64,000 nucleotides of DNA from Acanthosepion esculentum (lineage: Eukaryota; Mollusca; Cephalopoda; Sepiida; Sepiidae), in NCBI GenBank assembly GCA_964036315.1, contig OZ038509.1:29156968-29220967 (forward strand). The letters run 5' to 3'. Numbering within the stretch: position 1 is the first letter of the stretch; each line of letters opens with the position of its first letter. A model generated the notes under the pieces. That model saw nothing but the letters and a program-made list of their open reading frames with translations, was not told the DNA's origin and did no database searches. The position numbers were made by a program, and so were the translations under genes. Positions 24,301-38,490 of the stretch are shown here, in pieces.

Positions 24301-26255
24301 ATTTCAATGCAAAAGCAAGCAATTCAAGCTACTTTTCATCGTTAAACACGGTAATTTCAAATGTGAATATGCAGTTTGAAATCATTAGAAAACCAATAAA
24401 ATTATTGAGAATCGATATGGTATCGATCAGAAAATATTGTTTTTGACAATTTCCAACAGTTTACACAAAGTTTTATTGCAAATATTAAGTTTTACAAACT
24501 TTTGAAAAATATTGAAATTTCAATGCAAAAGTAAGCATTTCAAGCTAGTTTTTCAACGTTAAACACGGTAATTTCAAATTTGAATATGCTGTTTGAAATC
24601 ATTAGAAAACCAATAAAATTATTGAAAATCGATATGGTATCGATCAGAAAATGTTGTTTTTGACTATTTCCAATAGTTTATACAAAGTTTTATTGCAAAT
24701 ATTAAGTTTTACAAACTTTTGAAAAATATTGAAATTTCAATGCAAAAGCAAGCATTTCAAGCTAGTTTTTCAACGTTAAACACGGTAATTTCAAATGTGA
24801 ATATGCTGTTTGAAATCATTAGAAAACCAATAAAATTATTGAAAATCGATATGGTATCGATCAGAAAATATTGTTTTTGACAATTTCCAACAGTTTATAA
24901 AAAGTTTTATTGCAAATATTAAGTTTTAGAAACTTTTGAAAAATATTGAAATTTCAATGCAAAAGCAAGCAATTCAAGCTACTTTTCAACGTTAACCACG
25001 GTAATTTCAAATGTGAATATGCTGTTTGAAATCATTAGAAAACCAATAAAATTATTGAGAATCGATATGGTATCGATCAGAAAATATTGTCTTTGACAAT
25101 TTCCAACAGTTTACACAAAGTTTTATTGCAAATATTAAGTTTTACAAACTTTTGAAAAATATTGAAATTTCAATGCAAAAGTAAGCATTTCAAGCTAGTT
25201 TTTCAACGTTAAACACGGTAATTTCAAATTTGAATATGCTGTTTGAAATCATTAGAAAACCAATAAAATTATTGAAAATCGACATTGTATCGATCAGAAA
25301 ATATTGTTTTTGACAATTTCCAACAGTTTACACATAGTTTTATTGCAAATATTAAGTTTTACAAACTTTTGAAAAATATTGAAATTTCAATGCAAAAGCA
25401 AGCAATTCAAGCTACTTTTCATCGTTAAACACGGTAATTTCAAATGTGAATATGCAGTTTGAAATCATTAGAAAACCAATAAAATTATTGAGAATCGATA
25501 TGGTATCGATCAGAAAATATTGTTTTTGACAATTTCCAACAGTTTACACAAAGTTTTATTGCAAATATTAAGTTTTACAAACTTTTGAAAAATATTGAAA
25601 TTTCAATGCAAAAGTAAGCATTTCAAGCTATTTTTCCAACGTTAAACACGGTAATTTCAAATTTGAATATGCTGTTTGAAATCATTAGAAAACCAATAAA
25701 ATTATTGAAAATCGATATGGTATCGATCAGAAAATGTTGTTTTTGACTATTTCCAATAGTTTATACAAAGTTTTATTGCAAATATTAAGTTTTACAAACT
25801 TTTGAAAAATATTGAAATTTCAATGCAAAAGCAAGCATTTCAAGCTAGTTTTTCAACGTTAAACACGGTAATTTCAAATGTGAATATGCTGTTTGAAATC
25901 ATTAGAAAACCAATAAAATTATTGAAAATCGATATGGTATCGATCAGAAAATATTGTTTTTGACAATTTCCAACAGTTTATAAAAAGTTTTATTGCAAAT
26001 ATTAAGTTTTAGAAACTTTTGAAAAATATTGAAATTTCAATGCAAAAGCAAGCAATTCAAGCTACTTTTCAACGTTAACCACGGTAATTTCAAATGTGAA
26101 TATGCAGTTTGAAATCATTAGAAAACCAATAAAATTATTGAGAATCGATATGGTATCGATCAGAAAATATTGTTTTTGACAATTTCCAACAGTTTACACA
26201 AAGTTTTATTGCAAATATTAAGTTTTACAAACTTTTGAAAAATATTGAAATTTCA
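24125..26255 (+). repeat. 5-mer HOR (1,083 bp), two copies
   Basis: Offset 1,083 bp: cgacattg 24,197/25,280, aaatgttgtttttgac 24,651/25,734, tataaaaag with ttagaaac about 24,896/25,979, gttaaccacgg about 24,991/26,074. Differences include gctatttttccaacg (about 25,628) and attgtctttgac (about 25,086). Its monomers descend from those of the 10.2-14 kb region. Confidence 0.8.
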
Positions 26256-28049
26256 ATGCAAAAGCAAGCAATTCAAGCTACTTTTCATCGTTAAACACGG
26301 TAATTTCAAATGTGAATATGCAGTTTGAAATCATTAGAAAACCAATAAAATTATTGAGAATCGATATGGTATCGATCAGAAAATATTGTTTTTGAAAATT
26401 TCCAACAGTTTACACAAAGTTTTATTGTAAATATTAAGTTTTACAAAGTTTTGAAAAATATTGAAATTTCAATGCAAAAGTAAGCATTTCAAGCTAGTTT
26501 TTCAACGTTAAACACGGTAATTTCAAATTTGAATATGCTGTTTGAAATCATTAGAAAACCAATAAAATTATTGAAAATCGATATGGTATCGATCAGAAAA
26601 TATTGTTTCTGACAATTTCCAACAGTTTACACAAAGTTTTATTGCAAATATTAAGTTTTACAAACTTTTGAAAAATATTGAATTTTCAATGCAAAAGTAA
26701 TTATTTCAAGCTAGTTTTTCAACGTTAAACACGGTAATTTCAAATTTTAATATGCAGTTTGAAATCATTAGAAAACCAATAAAATTATTGAGAATCGATA
26801 TGGTATCGATCAGAAAATATTGTTTTTGACAATTTCCAACAGTTTACACAAAGTTTTATTGCAAATATTAAGTTTTACAAACTTTTGAAAAATATTGAAA
26901 TTTCAATGCAAAAGTAAGCATTTCAAGCTAGTTTTTCAACGTTAAACACGGTAATTTCAAATTTGAATATGCTGTTTGAAATCATTAGAAAACCAATAAA
27001 ATTATTGAAAATCGATATGGTATCGATCAGAAAATATTGTTTTTGACAATTTCCAACAGTTTATAAAAAGTTTTATTGCAAATATTAAGTTTTATAATCT
27101 TTTGAAAAATATTGAAATTTCAATGCAAAAGCAAGCAATTCAAGCTACTATTCAACGTTAACCACGGTAATTTCAAATGTGAATATGCAGTTTGAAATCA
27201 TTAGAAAACCAATAAAATTATTGAGAATCGATATGGTATCGATCAGAAAATATTGTTTTTGACAATTTCCAACAGTTTACACAAAGTTTTATTGCAAATA
27301 TTAAGTTTTACAAACTTTTGAAAAATATTGAATTTTCAATGCAAAAGTAAGCATTTCAAGCTAGTTTTTCAACGTTAAACACGGTAATTTCAAATTTGAA
27401 TATGCTGTTTGAAATCATTAGAAAACCAATAAAATTATTGAAAATCGATATGGTATCGATCAGAAAATATTGTTTTTAACAATTTCCAACAGTTTACACA
27501 AAGTTTTATTGCAAATATTAAGTTTTACAAAGTTTTGAAAAATATTGAAATTTCAATTCAAAAGTAAGCATTTCAAGCTAGTTTTTCAACGTTAAACACG
27601 GTAATTTCAAATTTGAATATGCTGTTTGAAATCATTAGAAAACCAATAAAATTATTGAAAATCGATATGGTATCGATCAGAAAATATTGTTTTTGACTAT
27701 TTCCAACAGTTTATACAAAGTTTTATTGCAAATATTAAGTTTTACAAACTTTTGAAAAATATTGAAATTTCACTGCAAAAGCAAGCAATTCAAGCTACTT
27801 TTCAACGTTAAACACGGTAATTTCAAATGTGAATATGCAGTTTGAAATCATTAGAAAACCAATAAAATTATTGAACATCGATATGGAATCGATCAGAAAA
27901 TATGGTTTTGACTATTTCCAACAGTTTACACAAAGTTTTATTGCAAATATTAAGTTTTACAAAGTTTTGAAAAATATTGAAATTTCAATGCAAAAGTAAG
28001 CATTTCAATCTAGTTTTTCAACGATAAACACGTTAATTTCAAATTTGAA
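26256..28049 (+). repeat. Diverged transition block; first type D monomers
   Basis: No clear HOR period. Here acaaagttttg appears for the first time (26,441), beside private changes such as ttgtaaatattaag (about 26,427), tttataatctttt (about 27,092), tttttaac (about 27,474), cactgcaaaag (about 27,771), gaacatcgatatggaatcg (about 27,873) and tatggttttgac (about 27,901). The last taattattt variant I noticed is at about 26,698. Higher private divergence than the HOR blocks suggests less recent homogenisation. Confidence 0.7.
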
Positions 28050-31000
28050 TATGCTGTTTGAAATCATTAGAAAACCAATAAAATTATTGAGAATCGATAT
28101 GGTATCGAACAGAAAATATTGTTTCTGACAATTTCCAACAGTTTATACAAAGTTTTATTGCAAATATTAAGTTTTACAAACTTTTGAAAAATATTGAAAT
28201 TTCAATGCAAAAGCAAGCAATTCAAGCTACTTTTCATTGTTAAACACGGTAATTTCAAATGTGAATATGCAGTTTGAAATCATTAGAAAACCAATAAAAT
28301 TATTGAGAATCGATATGGTATCGATCAGAAAATATTGTTTTTGACAATTCCCAACAGTTTACACAAAGTTTTATTGCAAATATTAAGTTTTACAAAGTTT
28401 TGAAAAATATTGAAATTTCAATGCAAAAGTAAGCATTTCAAGCTAGTTTTTCAACGTTAAACACGGTAATTTCAAATGTGAATATGCTGTTTGAAATCAT
28501 TAGAAAACCAATAAAATTATTGAAAATCGATATGGTATCGATCAGAAAATATTGTTTTTGACAATTTCCAACAGTTTACACAAAGTTTTATTGCAAATAT
28601 TAAGTTTTACAAAGTTTTGAAAAATATTGAAATTTCAATTCAAAAGTAAGCATTTCAAGCTAGTTTTTCAACGTTAAACACGGTAATTTCAAATTTGAAT
28701 ATGCTGTTTGAAATCATTAGAAAACCAATAAAATTATTGAAAATCGATATGGTATCGATCAGAAAATATTGTTTTTGACTATTTCCAACAGTTTATACAA
28801 AGTTTTATTGCAAATATTAAGTTTTACAAACTTTTGAAAAATATTGAAATTTCAATGCAAAAGCAAGCAATTCAAGCTACTTTTCAACGTTAAACACGGT
28901 AATTTCAAATGTGAATATGTAGTTTGAAATCATTAGAAAACCAATAAAATTATTGAAAATCGATATGGTATCGATCAGAAAATATTGTTTTTGACAATTT
29001 CCAACAGTTTACACAAAGTTTTATTGCAAATATTAAGTTTTACAAACTTTTGAAAAACATTGAAATTTCAATGCAAAAGCAAGCAATTCAAGCTACATTT
29101 CAACGTTAAACTCGGTAATTTCAAATGTGAATATGCAGTTTGAAATCATTAGAAAACCAATAAAATTATTGAGAATCGATATGGTATCGATCAGAAAATA
29201 TTGTTTTTGACAATTTCCAACAGTTTACACAAAGTTTTATTGCAAATATTAAGTTTTACAAACTTTTGAAAAATATTGAAATTTCAATGCAAAAGTAAGC
29301 ATTTCAAGCTAGTTTTTCAACGATAAACACGTTAATTTCAAATTTGAATATGCTGTTTGAAATCATTAGAAAACCAATAAAATTATTGAAAATCGATATG
29401 GTATCGATCAGAAAATATTGTATTTGACAATTTCCAACAGTTTACACAAAGTTTTATTGCAAATATTAAGTTTTACAAAGTTTTGAAAAATATTGAAATT
29501 TCAATGCAAAAGTAAGCATTTCAAGCTAGTTTTTCAACGTTAAACACGGTAATTTCAAATTTGAATATGCTGTTTGAAATCATTAGAAAACCAATAAAAT
29601 TATTGAGAATCGATATGGTATCGAACAGAAAATATTGTTTCTGACAATTTCCAACAGTTTATACAAAGTTTTATTGCAAATATTAAGTTTTACAAACTTT
29701 TGAAAAATATTGAAATTTCAATGCAAAAGCAAGCAATTCAAGCTACTTTTCATTGTTAAACACGGTAATTTCAAATGTGAATATGCAGTTTGAAATCATT
29801 AGAAAACCAATAAAATTATTGAGAATCGATATGGTATCGATCAGAAAATATTGTTTTTGACAATTTCCAACAGTTTACACAAAGTTTTATTGCAAATATT
29901 AAGTTTTACAAAGTTTTGAAAAATATTGAAATTTCAATGCAAAAGTAAGCATTTCAAGCTAGTTTTTCAACGTTAAACACGGTAATTTCAAATGTGAATA
30001 TGCTGTTTGAAATCATTAGAAAACCAATAAAATTATTGAAAATCGATATGGTATCGATCAGAAAATATTGTTTTTGACAATTTCCAACAGTTTACACAAA
30101 GTTTTATTGCAAATATTAAGTTTTACAAAGTTTTGAAAAATATTGAAATTTCAATTCAAAAGTAAGCATTTCAAGCTAGTTTTTCAACGTTAAACACGGT
30201 AATTTCAAATTTGAATATGCTGTTTGAAATCATTAGAAAACCAATAAAATTATTGAAAATCGATATGGTATCGATCAGAAAATATTGTTTTTGACTATTT
30301 CCAACAGTTTATACAAAGTTTTATTGCAAATATTAAGTTTTACAAACTTTTGAAAAATATTGAAATTTCAATGCAAAAGCAAGCAATTCAAGCTACTTTT
30401 CAACGTTAAACACGGTAATTTCAAATGTGAATATGTAGTTTGAAATCATTAGAAAACCAATAAAATTATTGAAAATCGATATGGTATCGATCAGAAAATA
30501 TTGTTTTTGACAATTTCCAACAGTTTACACAAAGTTTTATTGCAAATATTAAGTTTTACAAACTTTTGAAAAACATTGAAATTTCAATGCAAAAGCAAGC
30601 AATTCAAGCTACATTTCAACGTTAAACTCGGTAATTTCAAATGTGAATATGCAGTTTGAAATCATTAGAAAACCAATAAAATTATTGAGAATCGATATGG
30701 TATCGATCAGAAAATATTGTTTTTGACAATTTCCAACAGTTTACACAAAGTTTTATTGCAAATATTAAGTTTTACAAACTTTTGAAAAATATTGAAATTT
30801 CAATGCAAAAGTAAGCATTTCAAGCTAGTTTTTCAACGATAAACACGTTAATTTCAAATTTGAATATGCTGTTTGAAATCATTAGAAAACCAATAAAATT
30901 ATTGAAAATCGATATGGTATCGATCAGAAAATATTGTATTTGACAATTTCCAACAGTTTACACAAAGTTTTATTGCAAATATTAAGTTTTACAAAGTTTT

Positions 31001-31421
31001 GAAAAATATTGAAATTTCAATGCAAAAGTAAGCATTTCAAGCTAGTTTTTCAACGTTAAACACGGTAATTTCAAATTTGAATATGCTGTTTGAAATCATT
31101 AGAAAACCAATAAAATTATTGAGAATCGATATGGTATCGAACAGAAAATATTGTTTCTGACAATTTCCAACAGTTTATACAAAGTTTTATTGCAAATATT
31201 AAGTTTTACAAACTTTTGAAAAATATTGAAATTTCAATGCAAAAGCAAGCAATTCAAGCTACTTTTCATTGTTAAACACGGTAATTTCAAATGTGAATAT
31301 GCAGTTTGAAATCATTAGAAAACCAATAAAATTATTGAGAATCGATATGGTATCGATCAGAAAATATTGTTTTTGACAATTTCCAACAGTTTACACAAAG
31401 TTTTATTGCAAATATTAAGTT
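28050..31421 (+). repeat. 7-mer HOR (1,516 bp), about 2.2 copies
   Basis: ttttcattgttaaacacgg occurs at 28,231, 29,747 and 31,263, exactly 1,516 bp apart. The other marks (gaacagaaaat with tttctgac, caattcaaaag, tgtgaatatgtag, gaaaaacattg, actcgg, cgataaacacgtt, ttgtatttgac) keep the same order in each copy. The match ends at about 31,421, where acaaacattt replaces acaaagtttt. Confidence 0.88.
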
Positions 31422-32021
31422 TTACAAACATTTGAAAAATATTGAAATTTCAATGCAAAATCTAGCATTTCAAGCTACTTTTTCAACGTTAAACACGGTA
31501 ATATCAAATTTGAATATGTAGTTTGAAATCATTAGAAAACCAATAAAATTATTGAAAATCGATATGGTATCGATCAGAAAATATTGTTTTTGACAATTTC
31601 CAACAGTTTACACAAAGTTTTATTGCAAATATTAAGTTTTACAAACTTTTGAAAAACATTGAAATTTCAATGCAAAAGCAAGCAATTCAAGCTACATTTC
31701 AACGTTAAACTCGGTAATTTCAAATGTGAATATGCAGTTTGAAATCATTAGAAAACCAATAAAATTATTGAGAATCGATATGGTATCGATCAGAAAATAT
31801 TGTTTTTGACAATTTCCAACAGTTTACACAAAGTTTTATTGCAAATATTAAGTTTTACAAACTTTTGAAAAATATTGAAATTTCAATGCAAAAGTAAGCA
31901 TTTCAAGCTAGTTTTTCAACGATAAACACGTTAATTTCAAATTTGAATATGCTGTTTGAAATCATTAGAAAACCAATAAAATTATTGAAAATCGATATGG
32001 TATCGATCAGAAAATATTGTA
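30073..32021 (+). repeat. 9-mer HOR copy 1 (1,949 bp)
   Basis: Offset 1,949 bp to the next copy: caattcaaaag 30,152/32,101, gaaaaacattg about 30,567/32,516, ttgtatttgac about 30,936/32,885, ttttcattgt 31,263/33,212, tttacaaaca with aaaatctagc 31,421/33,370. It overlaps the 7-mer region. The 9-mer seems to have arisen from a 7-mer unit by gaining two monomers, including the aaaatctagc monomer. Confidence 0.85.
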
Positions 32022-33970
32022 TTTGACAATTTCCAACAGTTTACACAAAGTTTTATTGCAAATATTAAGTTTTACAAAGTTTTGAAAAATATTGAAATTT
32101 CAATTCAAAAGTAAGCATTTCAAGCTAGTTTTTCAACGTTAAACACGGTAATTTCAAATTTGAATATGCTGTTTGAAATCATTAGAAAACCAATAAAATT
32201 ATTGAAAATCGATATGGTATCGATCAGAAAATATTGTTTTTGACTATTTCCAACAGTTTATACAAAGTTTTATTGCAAATATTAAGTTTTACAAACTTTT
32301 GAAAAATATTGAAATTTCAATGCAAAAGCAAGCAATTCAAGCTACTTTTCAACGTTAAACACGGTAATTTCAAATGTGAATATGTAGTTTGAAATCATTA
32401 GAAAACCAATAAAATTATTGAAAATCGATATGGTATCGATCAGAAAATATTGTTTTTGACAATTTCCAACAGTTTACACAAAGTTTTATTGCAAATATTA
32501 AGTTTTACAAACTTTTGAAAAACATTGAAATTTCAATGCAAAAGCAAGCAATTCAAGCTACATTTCAACGTTAAACTCGGTAATTTCAAATGTGAATATG
32601 CAGTTTGAAATCATTAGAAAACCAATAAAATTATTGAGAATCGATATGGTATCGATCAGAAAATATTGTTTTTGACAATTTCCAACAGTTTACACAAAGT
32701 TTTATTGCAAATATTAAGTTTTACAAACTTTTGAAAAATATTGAAATTTCAATGCAAAAGTAAGCATTTCAAGCTAGTTTTTCAACGATAAACACGTTAA
32801 TTTCAAATTTGAATATGCTGTTTGAAATCATTAGAAAACCAATAAAATTATTGAAAATCGATATGGTATCGATCAGAAAATATTGTATTTGACAATTTCC
32901 AACAGTTTACACAAAGTTTTATTGCAAATATTAAGTTTTACAAAGTTTTGAAAAATATTGAAATTTCAATGCAAAAGTAAGCATTTCAAGCTAGTTTTTC
33001 AACGTTAAACACGGTAATTTCAAATTTGAATATGCTGTTTGAAATCATTAGAAAACCAATAAAATTATTGAGAATCGATATGGTATCGAACAGAAAATAT
33101 TGTTTCTGACAATTTCCAACAGTTTATACAAAGTTTTATTGCAAATATTAAGTTTTACAAACTTTTGAAAAATATTGAAATTTCAATGCAAAAGCAAGCA
33201 ATTCAAGCTACTTTTCATTGTTAAACACGGTGATTTCAAATGTGAATATGCAGTTTGAAATCATTAGAAAACCAATAAAATTATTGAGAATCGATATGGT
33301 ATCGATCAGAAAATATTGTTTTTGACAATTTCCAACAGTTTACACAAAGTTTTATTGCAAATATTAAGTTTTACAAACATTTGAAAAATATTGAAATTTC
33401 AATGCAAAATCTAGCATTTCAAGCTACTTTTTCAACGTTAAACACGGTAATATCAAATTTGAATATGTAGTTTGAAATCATTAGAAAACCAATAAAATTA
33501 TTGAAAATCGATATGGTATCGATCAGAAAATATTGTTTTTGACAATTTCCAACAGTTTACACAAAGTTTTATTGCAAATATTAAGTTTTACAAACTTTTG
33601 AAAAACATTGAAATTTCAATGCAAAAGCAAGCAATTCAAGCTACATTTCAACGTTAAACTCGGTAATTTCAAATGTGAATATGCAGTTTGAAATCATTAG
33701 AAAACCAATAAAATTATTGAGAATCGATATGGTATCGATCAGAAAATATTGTTTTTGACAATTTCCAACAGTTTACACAAAGTTTTATTGCAAATATTAA
33801 GTTTTACAAACTTTTGAAAAATATTGAAATTTCAATGCAAAAGTAAGCATTTCAAGCTAGTTTTTCAACGATAAACACGTTAATTTCAAATTTGAATATG
33901 CTGTTTGAAATCATTAGAAAACCAATAAAATTATTGAAAATCGATATGGTATCGATCAGAAAATATTGTA
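32022..33970 (+). repeat. 9-mer HOR copy 2 (1,949 bp)
   Basis: Matches copy 1 and continues to 34,053, where caatgcaaaag replaces caattcaaaag. The one internal change I noticed is ggtgattt at about 33,229 (ggtaattt in copy 1). The 1,949-bp spacing persists in a third, rearranged partial copy to about 35,310 (ttttcattgt at 35,161). That copy contains a private monomer with tataaaaag and tcgttcag (about 34,207-34,390). Confidence 0.85.
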
Positions 33971-35310
33971 TTTGACAATTTCCAACAGTTTACACAAAGT
34001 TTTATTGCAAATATTAAGTTTTACAAAGTTTTGAAAAATATTGAAATTTCAATGCAAAAGTAAGCATTTCAAGCTAGTTTTTCAACGTTAAACACGGTAA
34101 TTTCAAATTTGAATATGCTGTTTGAAATCATTAGAAAACCAATAAAATTATTGAGAATCGATATGGTATCGAACAGAAAATATTGTTTCTGACAATTTCC
34201 AACAGTTTATAAAAAGTTTTATTGCAAATATTAAGTTTTACAAACTTTTGAAAAATATTGAAATTTCAATGCAAAAGCAAGCAATTCAAGCTACTTTTCA
34301 ACGTTAAACACGGTAATTTCAAATTTGAATATGCAGTTTGAAATCATTAGAAAACCAATAAAATTATTGAAAATCGATATGGTATCGTTCAGAAAATATT
34401 GTTTTTGACAATTTCCAACAGTTTACACAAAGTTTTATTGCAAATATTAAGTTTTACAAACTTTTGAAAAACATTGAAATTTCAATGCAAAAGCAAGCAA
34501 TTCAAGCTACATTTCAACGTTAAACTCGGTAATTTCAAATGTGAATATGCAGTTTGAAATCATTAGAAAACCAATAAAATTATTGAGAATCGATATGGTA
34601 TCGATCAGAAAATATTGTTTTTGACAATTTCCAACAGTTTACACAAAGTTTTATTGCAAATATTAAGTTTTACAAACTTTTGAAAAATATTGAAATTTCA
34701 ATGCAAAAGTAAGCATTTCAAGCTAGTTTTTCAACGATAAACACGTTAATTTCAAATTTGAATATGCTGTTTGAAATCATTAGAAAACCAATAAAATTAT
34801 TGAAAATCGATATGGTATCGATCAGAAAATATTGTATTTGACAATTTCCAACAGTTTACACAAAGTTTTATTGCAAATATTAAGTTTTACAAAGTTTTGA
34901 AAAATATTGAAATTTCAATGCAAAAGTAAGCATTTCAAGCTAGTTTTTCAACGTTAAACACGGTAATTTCAAATTTGAATATGCTGTTTGAAATCATTAG
35001 AAAACCAATAAAATTATTGAGAATCGATATGGTATCGAACAGAAAATATTGTTTCTGACAATTTCCAACAGTTTATACAAAGTTTTATTGCAAATATTAA
35101 GTTTTACAAACTTTTGAAAAATATTGAAATTTCAATGCAAAAGCAAGCAATTCAAGCTACTTTTCATTGTTAAACACGGTAATTTCAAATGTGAATATGC
35201 AGTTTGAAATCATTAGAAAACCAATAAAATTATTGAGAATCGATATGGTATCGATCAGAAAATATTGTTTTTGACAATTTCCAACAGTTTACACAAAGTT
35301 TTATTGCAAA

Positions 35311-38300
35311 TATTAAGTTTTACAAACTTTTGAAAAATATTGAAATTTCAATGCAAAAGTAAGCATTTCAAGCTACTTTTTCAACGTTAAACACGGTAAT
35401 TTCAAATTTGAATATGCTGTTTGAAATCATTAGAAAACCAATAAAATTATTGAAAATCGATATGGTATCGATCAGAAAATATTGTTTTTGACAATTTCCA
35501 ACAGTTTACACAAAGTTTTATTGCAAATATTAAGTTTTACAAAGTTTTGAAAAATATTGAAATTTCAATGCAAAAGTAAGGATTTCAAGCTTGTTTTTCA
35601 ACGATAAACACGTTAATTTCAAATTTGAATATGCTGTTTGAAATCATTAGAAAACCAATAAAATTATTGAAAATCGATATGGTATCGATCAGAAAATATT
35701 GTTTCTGACAATTTCCAACAGTTTATACAAAGTTTTATTGCAAATATTAAGTTTTACAAACTTTTGAAAAATATTGAAATTTCAATGCAAAAGCAAGCAA
35801 TTCAAGCTACTTTTCATCGTTAAACACGGTAATTTCAAATGTGAATATGCAGTTTGAAATCATTAGAAAACCAATAAAATTATTGAGAATCGATATTGTA
35901 TCGATCAGAAAATATTGTTTTTGACAATTTCCAACAGTTTACACAAAGTTTTATTGCAAATATTAAGTTTTACAAAGTTTTGAAAAATATTGAAATTTCA
36001 ATGCAAAAGTACGCATTTCAAGCTAGTTTTTCAACGTTAAACACGGTAATTTCAAATTTGAATATGCTGTTTGAAATCATTAGAAAACCAATAAAATTAT
36101 TGAAAATCGATATGGTATCGATCAGAAAATATTGTTTTTGACAATTTCCAACAGTTTACACAAAGTTTTATTGCAAATATTAAGTTTTACAAACTTTTGA
36201 AAAATATTGAAATTTCAATGCAAAAGCAAGCAATTCAAGCTACTTTTCAACGTTAACCACGGTAATTTTAAATGTGAATATGCAGTTTGAAATCATTAGA
36301 AAACCAATAAAATTATTGAGAATCGATATGGTATCGATCAGAAAATATTGTTTTTGACAATTTCCAACAGTTTACACAAAGTTTTATTGCAAATATTAAG
36401 TTTTACAAAGTTTTGGGAAATATTGAAATTTCAATGCAAAAGTAAGCATTTCAAGCTAGTTTTTCAACGATAAACACGTTAATTTCAAATTTGAATATGC
36501 TGTTTGAAATCATTAGAAAACCAATAAAATTATTGAAAATCGATATGGTATCGATCAGAAAATATTGTATTTGACAATTTCCAACAGTTTACACAAAGTT
36601 TTATTGCAAATATTAAGTTTTACAAAGTTTTGAAAAATATTGAAATTTCAATGCAAAAGTAAGCATTTCAAGCTAGTTTTTCAACGTTAAACACGGTAAT
36701 TTCAAATTTGAATATGCTGTTTGAAATCATTAGAAAACCAATAAAATTATTGAGAATCGATATGGTATCGAACAGAAAATATTGTTTCTGACAATTTCCA
36801 ACAGTTTATACAAAGTTTTATTGCAAATATTAAGTTTTACAAACTTTTGAAAAATATTGAAATTTCAATGCAAAAGCAAGCAATTCAAGCTACTTTTCAT
36901 TGTTAAACACGGTAATTTCAAATGTGAATATGCAGTTTGAAATCATTAGAAAACCAATAAAATTATTGAGAATCGATATGGTATCGATCAGAAAATATTG
37001 TTTTTGACAATTTCCAACAGTTTACACAAAGTTTTATTGCAAATATTAAGTTTTACAAAGTTTTGAAAAATATTGAAATTTCAATGCAAAAGTAAGCATT
37101 TCAAGCTAGTTTTTCAACGTTAAACACGGTAATTTCAAATGTGAATATGCTGTTTGAAATCATTAGAAAACCACTAAAATTATTGAAAATCGATATGGTA
37201 TCGATCAGAAAATATTGTTTTTGACAATTTCCAACAGTTTACACAAAGTTTTATTGCAAATATTAAGTTTTACAAAGTTTTGAAAAATATTGAAATTTCA
37301 ATTCAAAAGTAAGCATTTCAAGCTAGTTTTTCAACGTTAAACACGGTAATTTCAAATTTGAATATGCTGTTTGAAATCATTAGAAAACCAATAAAATTAT
37401 TGAAAATCGATATGGTATCGATCAGAAAATATTGTTTTTGACTATTTCCAACAGTTTATACAAAGTTTTATTGCAAATATTAAGTTTTACAAACTTTTGA
37501 AAAATATTGAAATTTCAATGCAAAAGCAAGCAATTCAAGCTACTTTTCAACGTTAAACACGGTAATTTCAAATGTGAATATGTAGTTTGAAATCATTAGA
37601 AAACCAATAAAATTATTGAAAATCGATATGGTATCGATCAGAAAATATTGTTTTTGACAATTTCCAACAGTTTACACAAAGTTTTATTGCAAATATTAAG
37701 TTTTACAAACTTTTGAAAAACATTGAAATTTCAATGCAAAAGCAAGCAATTCAAGCTACATTTCAACGTTAAACTCGGTAATTTCAAATGTGAATATGCA
37801 GTTTGAAATCATTAGAAAACCAATAAAATTATTGAGAATCGATATGGTATCGATCAGAAAATATTGTTTTTGACAATTTCCAACAGTTTACACAAAGTTT
37901 TATTGCAAATATTAAGTTTTACAAACTTTTGAAAAATATTGAAATTTCAATGCAAAAATAAGCATTTCAAGCTAGTTTTTCAACGATAAACACGTTAATT
38001 TCAAATTTGAATATGCTGTTTGAAATCATTAGAAAACCAATAAAATTATTGAAAATCGATATGGTATCGATCAGAAAATATTGTATTTGACAATTTCCAA
38101 CAGTTTACACAAAGTTTTATTGCAAATATTAAGTTTTACAAAGTTTTGAAAAATATTGAAATTTCAATGCAAAAGTAAGCATTTCAAGCTAGTTTTTCAA
38201 CGTTAAACACGGTAATTTCAAATTTGAATATGCTGTTTGAAATCATTAGAAAACCAATAAAATTATTGAAAATCGATATGGTATCGATCAGAAAATATTG

Positions 38301-38490
38301 TTTTTGACAATTTCCAACAGTTTACACAAAGTTTTATTGCAAATATTAAGTTTTACAAACTTTTGAAAAATATTGAAATTTCAATGCAAAAGTAAGCATT
38401 TCAAGCTAGTTTTTCAACGTTAAACACGGTAATTTCAAATTTGAATATGCTGTTTGAAATCATTAGAAAACCAATAAAATTATTGAAAAT
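35311..38490 (+). repeat. Monomers derived from the 7-mer and 9-mer families, order altered
   Basis: The marks cgataaacacgtt, ttgtatttgac, gaacag, ttttcattgt (36,894) and gaaaaacattg recur, but the spacing changes: 36,894 is 1,733 bp (eight monomers) from 35,161. Private changes are ttttgggaaatattg (about 36,412), agtacgcattt (about 36,009) and gcaaaaataagc (about 37,965). The agtacgcattt change removes a stop codon and produces the longest open frame of the window, which is not a gene. Confidence 0.7.

Noticed and set aside
35896..36141. 81-codon open reading frame, plus strand
   Set aside because: It lies wholly inside satellite monomers, starts at TTG rather than ATG, and is open only because single changes (agtacgcattt for agtaagcattt, among others) remove stops present in sibling monomers. 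The protein is a direct read of the repeat with no domain. Not a gene.
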